A DNA stretch of 8,429 nucleotides from Rhizobacter sp. (lineage in GTDB: Bacteria; Pseudomonadota; Gammaproteobacteria; Burkholderiales; Burkholderiaceae_C): the NCBI GenBank assembly GCA_014380155.1, contig JACMKJ010000576.1, forward strand, positions 1 through 8,429. The letters are read 5' to 3'. The stretch's first letter is position 1; every line of letters starts with the position of its first letter. Positions 1-5,787 of this stretch are shown here, piece after piece. A program made the position numbers and the translations under genes. The notes under the pieces are model-generated. The model saw only the letters and a program-made list of their open reading frames with translations. It was not told where the DNA came from and searched no databases.

Positions 1-555
1 GCCACCACCACCCTTACCGCCATGATGGCCGCCGGTGCGCTCGCCGCCTTCGCCCTTGCAGCGCGTGCGCTCGGGCACGGAGCCTCGCCGCACAAGCTCG
101 CGGCCTGGGGCGTGCTCGCCGGCCTGTTCGCGTTCTCGTGCGTGATCTTTGCCGAGCCGCTGGGCTCGACCGCGCTGTTTCGCCTGGGTGCGACGGTGAT
201 CGGCTTCGGTGGCGGCTTGTTTTCAGTCGGCACGCTGACAGCCGCGATGAACCTCGAAAACGACGGCCTCAACGGCCTGGCACTTGGCGCATGGGGCGCG
301 GTGCAGGCCACGTGTGCGGGCGTGTCGATCGCCGCTGGCGGCGCCATTCGCGACATCGTCTCGGGCCTGGCCACACAAGGTGCATTGGGCTCGGCCCTGA
401 GCAGCCCGGCCACCGGCTACAGCTTCGTCTACCACCTCGAGCTTTACCTGCTGTTTGCGACGCTCATCGCGATCGGCCCGCTCGTGCGCACGGCGCGCCA
501 GGCGCCCCGCACCCCACCCACGGGCAAGTTCGGCTTGGCCGAATTGCCCAGCTGA
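1..555 (+). CDS. lhaA: LhaA/PucC-family light-harvesting complex assembly protein, 3' part
   Basis: This is the C-terminal 184 residues of a PucC/LhaA-family membrane protein of the BCD branch of the major facilitator superfamily. The reading frame is open from the first base, so the start lies outside the window; full-length relatives are about 450-480 residues. LhaA acts in the cytoplasmic membrane in assembly of the light-harvesting 1 antenna, probably by handling bacteriochlorophyll or antenna polypeptides. Visible family features are several hydrophobic helices, the stretch GLALGAWGAVQAT, a GGAIRDIV motif, PATGYSFVYHLE before the last helix, and the family-typical ending GKFGLAELPS. It lies 24 nt upstream of puhA, the usual lhaA-puhA order of purple bacteria, and is probably co-transcribed with it. 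The family call is firm. The symbol rests on the position next to puhA, because the paralogue pucC normally sits with puc antenna genes. Confidence 0.93.
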   Translation, partial: ATTTLTAMMAAGALAAFALAARALGHGASPHKLAAWGVLAGLFAFSCVIFAEPLGSTALFRLGATVIGFGGGLFSVGTLTAAMNLENDGLNGLALGAWGAVQATCAGVSIAAGGAIRDIVSGLATQGALGSALSSPATGYSFVYHLELYLLFATLIAIGPLVRTARQAPRTPPTGKFGLAELPS

Positions 556-565
556 TCACCCACCC

Positions 566-573
566 GAGAGGAG
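566..573 (+). promoter_or_regulatory. Shine-Dalgarno site of puhA
   Basis: GAGAGGAG lies 6 nt before the ATG at 580. It is the strongest ribosome-binding site in the window, fitting a gene whose product is needed in stoichiometric amount with the reaction-centre core. Confidence 0.7.
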
Positions 574-579
574 CCCCCC

Positions 580-1362
580 ATGGAAACCGGAGCCATCACG
601 TCGTACATCGACGTGGCGCAAATCGTGTTGTACGTCTTCTGGGTCTTCTTCGCAGGGCTCATCTACTACCTGCACCGAGAAGACAAGCGCGAGGGCTACC
701 CGCTGGAGTCTGACCGCACCGACCGCTCGGGCGGCCGCGTCAAGGTGCAGGGCTGGCCGAGCGTGCCCGAGCCCAAGACCTACCTGCTGCGCGATGGCCG
801 TGTGGTGCACTCGCCCAACTTCCGCGGCTCGAACCAACCGCTGGGCGGCACGCCGAGCGTCGGCCACCTGGGCGCACCGCTGGAGCCGAATGGCGACCCG
901 ATGCTCGCGGCCATCGGCCCGGGGTCATACGCCGATCGTGCCGACCTCGCCGACACCACGGTTGAGGGCGACGCGCGCATCGTGCCGCTGCGCGTGGCCC
1001 CTAGCTTAGAGGTCTCTGGGCACGACCCCGACCCGCGCGGCTTGCCGGTGATCGGCGCCGATGGCGCGGTGGCGGGTGTGGTGCGCGACCTGTGGGTCGA
1101 CCGGGCGGAGGTGCTGTTCCGCTACCTCGAGGTCGAGGTGCCTGTGCCGGGCGGCAGCCGCCATGTGCTGTTGCCGGTGAACTTCTCACGCATCGACACC
1201 CGTCAGGTCAAGGTGCGCTCCATTCTCGCGGCGCAGTTTGCGCAGGTACCGGCCACACGCAACCCCGATGCCGTCACGCTGCTCGAAGAAGACAAGATCA
1301 TGGGCTACTACGGCGGCGGCACGCTGTATGCCACGCCCGACCGCCAGGAGCCGCTGCTGTGA
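580..1362 (+). CDS. puhA: Photosynthetic reaction centre H subunit
   Basis: The H subunit caps the cytoplasmic face of the type II reaction centre, stabilises the L/M core and forms the proton path to the secondary quinone QB. The 260-residue product has the family's normal length. Residues about 12-31 form the single membrane helix, followed by the near-invariant AGLIYYL and REGYPLE segments. The cytoplasmic PRC-barrel domain contains PKTYLL, GLPVIGADG and, near the end, TLLEEDKIMGY. D174 and E177 in the VDRAE segment correspond to the proton-transfer residues AspH170 and GluH173 of Rhodobacter sphaeroides. At the proton entry loop the AspH124/HisH126/HisH128 positions read T127/E129/D131 (alignment from memory). 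The ATG at 580 has a strong Shine-Dalgarno site. The stop overlaps the GTG start of puhB. Confidence 0.98.
   Translation: METGAITSYIDVAQIVLYVFWVFFAGLIYYLHREDKREGYPLESDRTDRSGGRVKVQGWPSVPEPKTYLLRDGRVVHSPNFRGSNQPLGGTPSVGHLGAPLEPNGDPMLAAIGPGSYADRADLADTTVEGDARIVPLRVAPSLEVSGHDPDPRGLPVIGADGAVAGVVRDLWVDRAEVLFRYLEVEVPVPGGSRHVLLPVNFSRIDTRQVKVRSILAAQFAQVPATRNPDAVTLLEEDKIMGYYGGGTLYATPDRQEPLL
1346..1350 (+). promoter_or_regulatory. Shine-Dalgarno site deciding the GTG start of puhB
   Basis: AGGAG lies inside the last codons of puhA, 8 nt before the GTG at 1359. It supports that GTG as the puhB start rather than the in-frame ATG at 1092, which lies deep inside puhA and would add a non-family N-terminus. 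Confidence 0.6.
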
Positions 1363-2051
1363 TCACCAATTCTCAAGCCCGAGACGACGCTCCCGAGTAC
1401 GAATTCGAGGCCGAGCCGGGCCTGCCCGAGCCGCTGCCTCAGGGCGAGCGCCTGCTCTGGCAGGGCTCGCCCGACTGGCGCGTGATGGCACGCGAGGCCC
1501 TGCACACGCGCATGTTGTCGGTCTACTTTGCGGTGCTGCTCGCCTGGCGCGGCGCCACCGTGCTGTCGAACGGCAGCAGCTGGCTCGACGCCGGTGTGGC
1601 GGTGCTGTGGCTGCTGCCGCTGGCCGTGATGGCGATTGCCGTGCTCTCGCTGATGGCCTGGCTGATCGCACGCACCAGCGTCTACACCATCACCGACAAG
1701 CGGGTGGTGATGCGCATCGGCGTGGTGCTGACCATCACCTTCAACCTGCCGCACACGCAGATCGAATCGGCCGGCCTGCGCACCAACGCCGACGGCAGCG
1801 GCGACGTGACCTTGTTGCTCAACGACGCCGACCGCATCGCCTACGTGCACCTGTGGCCGCACGCGCGCCCATGGCACCTCAAGCGAAGCCAGCCGATGCT
1901 GCGCGCATTGCCACAAGCGCGTTCCGTGGCGACCATCTTGTCGGCTGCGCTGGCCGAATCGGCCGGTGTCGCCCCCACAGCCCTGCGGGCCGTCGTCGTG
2001 CCACCGAAGCAGGCCCAAGCCCCCCGGGGCAACCAGCAACTGGCCGCGTGA
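1359..2051 (+). CDS. puhB: Photosynthetic complex assembly protein PuhB
   Basis: PuhB is a membrane protein that assists reaction-centre assembly and interacts with the H subunit in Rhodobacter. Read from GTG 1359 the product is 230 residues, close to the usual 210-220. The N-terminus carries the family segment LPQGERLLWQGSPDW (about residues 26-40). Hydrophobic stretches lie at about 52-69 and 78-104. They are followed by the PH-like domain signature typical of this family, SVYTITDKRVVMRIGVVL (about 107-124), with FNLPHTQIES next and a proline/alanine-rich tail. The GTG overlaps the puhA stop (GTGA), which suggests translational coupling, and puhC begins 4 nt after the stop. The start choice rests on the overlap, the Shine-Dalgarno site and family length. 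Confidence 0.93.
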   Translation: MITNSQARDDAPEYEFEAEPGLPEPLPQGERLLWQGSPDWRVMAREALHTRMLSVYFAVLLAWRGATVLSNGSSWLDAGVAVLWLLPLAVMAIAVLSLMAWLIARTSVYTITDKRVVMRIGVVLTITFNLPHTQIESAGLRTNADGSGDVTLLLNDADRIAYVHLWPHARPWHLKRSQPMLRALPQARSVATILSAALAESAGVAPTALRAVVVPPKQAQAPRGNQQLAA

Positions 2052-2055
2052 CGCC

Positions 2056-2511
2056 ATGAACACCAACACCTTGCCTCCCATCCGCTTCCCACGGGCGCCG
2101 CTGTTCGCGCTCGGCGCGCTGGTGTTCGCCTCGATCGTCGCGGTTGCGGCAGTTCGCCTGACGGGCGTGGGCTTCGTGCGTGTGCCGGTCGCTCCGACCG
2201 TGGTGGTGCGCGAGTTCCGCTTCGAAGACCGGCCCGACGGCAGCATCGTCGTGCTCGACGCGAGCGGCCAGCGCTTGATCCACACCGTCGAGCCTGCGAG
2301 CAACGGCTTTCTGCGCGGCACCATGCGCGGCCTGGCACGTGAGCGCATGCGACAGGGCGTGGGCCGCGAGTTGCCGTTTCGCATGATCGGCCACAGCGAC
2401 GGCAAGCTCACGCTCGAAGACCCGGGCACCGGCCGGCGTGTCGACCTGGGCTCGTTCGGCCCGACCAACGCCGCGGTGTTCGCCAGCCTCATGGCCAGCC
2501 CGGCCCATTGA
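2056..2511 (+). CDS. puhC: Photosynthetic complex assembly protein PuhC
   Basis: PuhC is a membrane-anchored protein required for normal reaction-centre/LH1 assembly in purple bacteria; its biochemical action is unknown. The product is 151 residues, within the usual range of about 140-170. A short N-terminal tail is followed by one membrane helix (about residues 15-34) and a soluble domain. That domain has the segments VVREFRFEDRPDGSIVVLDA, GFLRGTMRGLARER and LPFRMIGHSDGKLTLEDPGTGRRVDLGSFGPTNAAVF, split here only by short variable linkers, and these are characteristic of the family. The ATG at 2056 lies 4 nt after the puhB stop with no clear Shine-Dalgarno site, so translation is probably coupled to puhB. 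Confidence 0.92.
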   Translation: MNTNTLPPIRFPRAPLFALGALVFASIVAVAAVRLTGVGFVRVPVAPTVVVREFRFEDRPDGSIVVLDASGQRLIHTVEPASNGFLRGTMRGLARERMRQGVGRELPFRMIGHSDGKLTLEDPGTGRRVDLGSFGPTNAAVFASLMASPAH

Positions 2512-2529
2512 CTTGAAGAGGTAACCCAA

Positions 2530-3603
2530 ATGCAAGCTTCTGCTGCAGTTCAACCCAAGGCCCCGATCAACGTGGCCACCCGCACCGCCCTGCAAGACAC
2601 GGTGCTGACGCCGCGCTTCTACACCACCGACTTCGCGGCGATGGACAAGATCGACGTGAGCGCGATCCGCCCGCAATGGGAGGCGCTGATGAACGAGTTC
2701 CGCGTCGACACCAACACCGACCACTTCCAGCGCCCGGCCGACCTGATGGCCGACTGCTCCGACCTGCCACCCGCGCTGTACAAGGAGTTCTCCGACTTCC
2801 TGATCAGCTCGATCACCTCCGAGTTCTCGGGCTGCGTGCTCTACGCCGAGATCAGGAAGCGGGTCAACAACCCCGACATGAAAGAGCTGTTCGGCTTCAT
2901 GGCGCGCGACGAGTCGCGCCACGCGGGCTTCATCAACCAGTGGCTGAAAGACTTCGGCATCGGCGTCGACCTGGGCTTTCTGGCGCGTGCCAAGAAGTAC
3001 ACCTACTTCCGCCCGAAGTTCATCTTCTACGCGACCTACCTGTCAGAGAAGATCGGCTACGCCCGCTACATCGCGATCTACCGCCAGGTCGAAAAACACC
3101 CCGAGCTGTGCTTCCACCCCATCTTCAAGTGGTTCGAGCTGTGGTGCAACGACGAGTTTCGCCACGGCGAGGCCTTTGCGCTGCTGCTGCGCGCCAACCC
3201 GAAGCTGCTGCGCGGCGTCAACAAGCTGTGGATCCGCTTCTTCGTGCTGGCGGTGTTTGCCACCATGTACGTGCGCGACCACCAGCGGCCCGAGATGCAC
3301 GACGCGATGGGGCTCGACCCGACCGCCTACGACTTCACCGTCTTTCGCATCACCTCCGAGATCACCAAGCAGGTGTTCCCGCTCACGCTCAACCTCGACG
3401 ACCCGCGCTTCCACGCCGGGCTGGAGAAGCTGCGCAAGATCTCGGTCGCGACCGAAGCGGCCAAGGCGCGTGGCGGCCTGGTGGGTGTCGTGAAGCGTGT
3501 CGGGCTGGGCCTCGCGGCGGGCTTCACGTTTGCGCGTCTGTACTGCCTGCCGGCCAAGCGCAACGAGCTGCCGCAAAACGTGCGCCTCGCGCCGACCTGG
3601 TAA
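2530..3603 (+). CDS. acsF: Oxygen-dependent Mg-protoporphyrin IX monomethyl ester cyclase (diiron)
   Basis: AcsF forms the isocyclic fifth ring of bacteriochlorophyll, converting Mg-protoporphyrin IX 13-monomethyl ester to divinyl protochlorophyllide with O2. The 357-residue product has normal family length. It shows the ferritin-like diiron ligand set: E98 (SSITSEFSG), E128/H131 (RDESRH), E173 (LSEKIGYARY) and E209/H212 (NDEFRH). Further family segments are TDHFQRP, VNNPDMKELFGFMARD and ANPKLLRGVNKLWIRFFVL. A Shine-Dalgarno site GAAGAGG (2515-2521) precedes ATG 2530 by 8 nt. The gene sits between puhC and puhE, as in other purple proteobacteria that use the aerobic cyclase. Its presence implies pigment synthesis under oxic or microoxic conditions; whether the anaerobic cyclase BchE is also encoded cannot be seen here. 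Confidence 0.97.
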   Translation: MQASAAVQPKAPINVATRTALQDTVLTPRFYTTDFAAMDKIDVSAIRPQWEALMNEFRVDTNTDHFQRPADLMADCSDLPPALYKEFSDFLISSITSEFSGCVLYAEIRKRVNNPDMKELFGFMARDESRHAGFINQWLKDFGIGVDLGFLARAKKYTYFRPKFIFYATYLSEKIGYARYIAIYRQVEKHPELCFHPIFKWFELWCNDEFRHGEAFALLLRANPKLLRGVNKLWIRFFVLAVFATMYVRDHQRPEMHDAMGLDPTAYDFTVFRITSEITKQVFPLTLNLDDPRFHAGLEKLRKISVATEAAKARGGLVGVVKRVGLGLAAGFTFARLYCLPAKRNELPQNVRLAPTW

Positions 3604-3609
3604 CGCCGC

Positions 3610-4386
3610 ATGTCGGTCTACCTGCTGCCCATCGCTTTCACGCTGTTCGCGTGGTGGTTCAGCACGGGGGTGATCCTGTACCTGAATGGCCTGCCCCGCC
3701 GAACACACCCGTGGACGATGCTCAGCGCCACCGTGCTGCTGGGTGTGGCGCTGTTCGGCCTGGCGGCCACACGCGACGACACGCGTGTCAGCGGCGCCTA
3801 CCTGGCCTTCACCTGCGCGCTGCTGGTCTGGGCCTGGCAAGAGGTGGCCTTTCTGCTGGGCTACGTGACCGGGCCGCGGCGCACGCCCTGCCCTCTAGGC
3901 GCGACCGGTTGGCGCCGCGCCGGCCTGGCCCTGCAGACGCTGTTGCACCACGAGCTGGCGTTGATCGTGCTCGGTAGCGCCGTCGTCGCGCTCACCTGGG
4001 GCGGTGCCAACCCCACCGGCCTTGCCACCTTCGCCATCTTCTGGGTGATGCGCCTGAGCGCCAAGCTCAACGTCTTTCTCGGCGTGCGCAACCTCAGTGA
4101 AGACTTCCTGCCGGCGCACCTGAAATACCTGCAGACCTACTTCCGCCGCGCGCCGATGAACGCACTGTTCCCGCTTTCGGTGCTGGCCTCGACATGGTTC
4201 GCGGTGTTGTTGTGGCAAGCGGCCCATGCGCAAGGCGTGAGCGCCTTCGAGGCGACCGCCCTCAGCCTGGCCGGCACCCTGCTCAGCCTGGCCATCCTGG
4301 AGCACTGGTTCATGGTCTTGCCGCTGCCTTCACAGGCGCTCTGGCATTGGGGTTTACGCTCGAGAACTGTCGAACCACCGGCATAG
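3610..4386 (+). CDS. puhE: Photosynthetic complex assembly protein PuhE (DUF3623)
   Basis: PuhE is a polytopic membrane protein of the photosynthesis gene cluster; in Rhodobacter its loss alters bacteriochlorophyll and photosystem levels, and its mechanism is unknown. The product is 258 residues with about seven hydrophobic segments, as expected for the family. Recognisable pieces are the N-terminal LPIAFTLFAWWFSTGVILYLNG, broken only by helix boundaries, WAWQEVAFLLGYVTGPR (about 74-90), LLHHELAL (about 111-118) and the strongly conserved region LSAKLNVFLGVRNLSEDF (149-166) followed by LPAHLKYLQTYFRR. It starts 6 nt after the acsF stop with a poor ribosome-binding site, suggesting coupling to acsF. 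In Rhodobacter hemA follows puhE; here a ppsR-like gene does. Confidence 0.93.
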   Translation: MSVYLLPIAFTLFAWWFSTGVILYLNGLPRRTHPWTMLSATVLLGVALFGLAATRDDTRVSGAYLAFTCALLVWAWQEVAFLLGYVTGPRRTPCPLGATGWRRAGLALQTLLHHELALIVLGSAVVALTWGGANPTGLATFAIFWVMRLSAKLNVFLGVRNLSEDFLPAHLKYLQTYFRRAPMNALFPLSVLASTWFAVLLWQAAHAQGVSAFEATALSLAGTLLSLAILEHWFMVLPLPSQALWHWGLRSRTVEPPA

Positions 4387-4389
4387 AAT
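4360..4389 (+). promoter_or_regulatory. Possible sigma70-type promoter before the ppsR-like gene
   Basis: TAGAAT at 4384-4389 matches five of six bases of the -10 consensus and overlaps the puhE stop codon. TCGAGA at 4360-4365, 18 nt upstream, matches four of six bases of the -35. Transcription would start near 4396, at or just before the ATG of the short leader ORF. In such GC-rich DNA the AT-rich hexamer stands out, but the -35 is weak and read-through from the puh operon is equally possible. Confidence 0.3.
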
Positions 4390-4396
4390 TCGCCGT

Positions 4397-4453
4397 ATGA
4401 AATACACGGTCCATCAGCCCGAACGCACCACGCTCGAAGGATGGACCGCATGA
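4397..4453 (+). CDS. Possible 18-residue leader peptide ORF
   Basis: An 18-codon ORF (MKYTVHQPERTTLEGWTA) fills the gap between puhE and the ppsR-like gene. Its TGA stop overlaps the chosen ATG of the next gene (ATGA at 4450-4453), an arrangement typical of translational coupling. It has no evident Shine-Dalgarno site of its own, but the candidate promoter would put the mRNA 5' end almost at its ATG, which would allow leaderless translation. The peptide has no family I recognise and no run of a single amino acid as in classical attenuators. It could be chance; conservation in relatives would decide. Confidence 0.25.
   Translation: MKYTVHQPERTTLEGWTA
4436..4441 (+). promoter_or_regulatory. 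Shine-Dalgarno site deciding the ppsR-like start
   Basis: GAAGGA lies 8 nt before the ATG at 4450. The in-frame ATG at 4441 directly abuts this site and could not use it, so 4450 is preferred. Confidence 0.6.
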
Positions 4454-5787
4454 GCCGTTCACTCGTCGAGCATCCCGACCTCGCGGCCTTGTCCGCTTGG
4501 GCGCCCGAGCTCGCAAAGACATTCGTTTCTCTCGCCAGCGACATCGCCCTCGTCATCGACGAAGACGGTGTGATCCGCAACGTGGCGCAAGTCAGCGCCG
4601 AGCCGATCGCCCCCGGCGCCTACCAGTGGGTCGGGCGCGCGTGGGTCGATACCGTCAGTGGCGAGACGCGGCCCAAGATCGAAAACCTGCTGAAGGAAGT
4701 GGCGAGCACCGGCATTGCCCGCAGGCGCGAGGTCAACCACCCGCTGAGCGCCGACAGCAGCATCCCTGTCGCCTACACCGCGATCCGCCTGGGCGACAAC
4801 GGCCCGGTGCTCGCGGTCGGCCGCGACATGCGCACCATCGCGGCCATCCAGAAGCGTTATGTCGAGTCGCAACAAGAGATGGAGCGCGGCTACTGGCAGG
4901 CGCGCCAGGCCGAAGCGCGCTACCAGTTGCTGTTCCAGGTGGCCACCGATGCGGTGGCCGTGGTCGACGGCGAGACGCTGCAGATCGTCGAAGCCAACCA
5001 GGCTGCAGCCACGCTGTTTGGCACCGCCGCCGAGCAGCTGAAAGGCCAACACGTCGGCGCCGGTTTCGAGCACCACTCGCGCGGCGCCGTCAACGAATTG
5101 TTTGGCAATGCACGCGCCACCGGCCAGAGCGGCGAAATCCGCGCGCGGCTGCAAGGCACTCTGACCAGCACCAGCGTGGTGGCCACGCCGTTTCGCAGCG
5201 ACGACACCATGCGGCTCCTGGTGCGCATGCGCGCGATCGACGCCGCCAGCCCGACCGCTGCCCTCAACAAGACGCTCGCCCGACTGGTCGACGACGCGAG
5301 CGATGGCGTCGTCGTCACCGATTCGAGCGGCCGCATCCTGGTCGCCAACCCCGCGTTCCTGGCACTGGCCGGGCTCGGCAACGAAGCGCAGGCCAAGGGC
5401 CAGCCGCTGATGAGCTGGCTGGGCCTGAGCGACCAACCGCTGGCCGCGCTGGTGGCCAAGGTGCGGCGCGACGGCATCGCCCGGCAGATCCCCTCGCGCG
5501 TGAAGCGCGGCGCGGCCTCTGAAGTGCCAGTCGAGACCTCGGCGGCCTTGCTGACCGAAGGCGATCAGGAGTGCATCGGCTTCACGATTCGCCCCACCGC
5601 CAGCCCGGCCATCAACGAAGCCGCCAGCGATGGCCTGTCGCGCGTGTTTCGCGCGGGCATCGCAGCACTGGGCGCACGGCTCGGCGAGCGCGAGCGGGCT
5701 GCACTCGCGAGCCAGGCCGCCGCGCTGCTCGGCGTCAGCATGGAAAGCCTGGCGCAGCCGGTCGAGCACGAGACGGGTGACAAGTAG
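4450..5787 (+). CDS. ppsR: PpsR/CrtJ-family PAS-domain regulator with eroded helix-turn-helix
   Basis: PpsR/CrtJ proteins are repressors of photosynthesis genes built as N domain, Q-linker helix, PAS1, PAS2 and a C-terminal Fis-type helix-turn-helix. This 445-residue product follows that plan through PAS2. The N domain (about 20-128) has the family's LASDIALVIDEDGVIR and LAVGRDMRTIAAIQ segments. The Q-linker spans about 128-158 (IQKRYVESQQEMERGYWQAR), PAS1 about 159-262 and PAS2 about 275-382 (DGVVVTDSSGRILVANPAFL). The tail differs: residues 422-434 (QAAALLGVSMESL) resemble the middle of the motif, but the basic recognition helix (LYVKLRR type) is replaced by AQPVEHETGDK, which ends the protein. 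Other frames there encode no such helix. C375 is the only cysteine, so the PpsR disulfide pair is absent. The following bacteriophytochrome gene overlaps the stop by one base. The family call is strong; DNA binding is doubtful. Confidence 0.88.
   Translation: MSRSLVEHPDLAALSAWAPELAKTFVSLASDIALVIDEDGVIRNVAQVSAEPIAPGAYQWVGRAWVDTVSGETRPKIENLLKEVASTGIARRREVNHPLSADSSIPVAYTAIRLGDNGPVLAVGRDMRTIAAIQKRYVESQQEMERGYWQARQAEARYQLLFQVATDAVAVVDGETLQIVEANQAAATLFGTAAEQLKGQHVGAGFEHHSRGAVNELFGNARATGQSGEIRARLQGTLTSTSVVATPFRSDDTMRLLVRMRAIDAASPTAALNKTLARLVDDASDGVVVTDSSGRILVANPAFLALAGLGNEAQAKGQPLMSWLGLSDQPLAALVAKVRRDGIARQIPSRVKRGAASEVPVETSAALLTEGDQECIGFTIRPTASPAINEAASDGLSRVFRAGIAALGARLGERERAALASQAAALLGVSMESLAQPVEHETGDK

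Noticed and set aside
1092..1358. In-frame upstream extension of puhB with an ATG at 1092
   Set aside because: It lies wholly inside puhA, has composition typical of an out-of-frame shadow and would add a non-family N-terminus; the GTG at 1359 with its own ribosome-binding site and GTGA overlap explains the gene.
2508..2536. Possible promoter for acsF from TTGACT at 2508-2513
   Set aside because: The hexamer is part of the puhC stop region, and no acceptable -10 lies 16-18 nt downstream (the bases there are the first acsF codons).
1308..2922. Overlapping long - strand frames opposite puhB, puhC and acsF
   Set aside because: They cross three real genes on the other strand, show no domain signature and follow from the low frequency of stop codons in GC-rich DNA.
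4368..4385. Possible PpsR/CrtJ operator (TGT-N12-ACA) before the ppsR-like gene
   Set aside because: TGT at 4368-4370 is followed 12 nt later by ATA, not ACA, and no second copy lies nearby; too weak to call without binding data.
4459..5769. Long - strand open frame opposite the ppsR-like gene
   Set aside because: Its product is rich in Arg, Ala, His and Gly with no recognisable family, as expected of antisense frames in high-GC coding DNA; the + strand frame has clear PAS domains.
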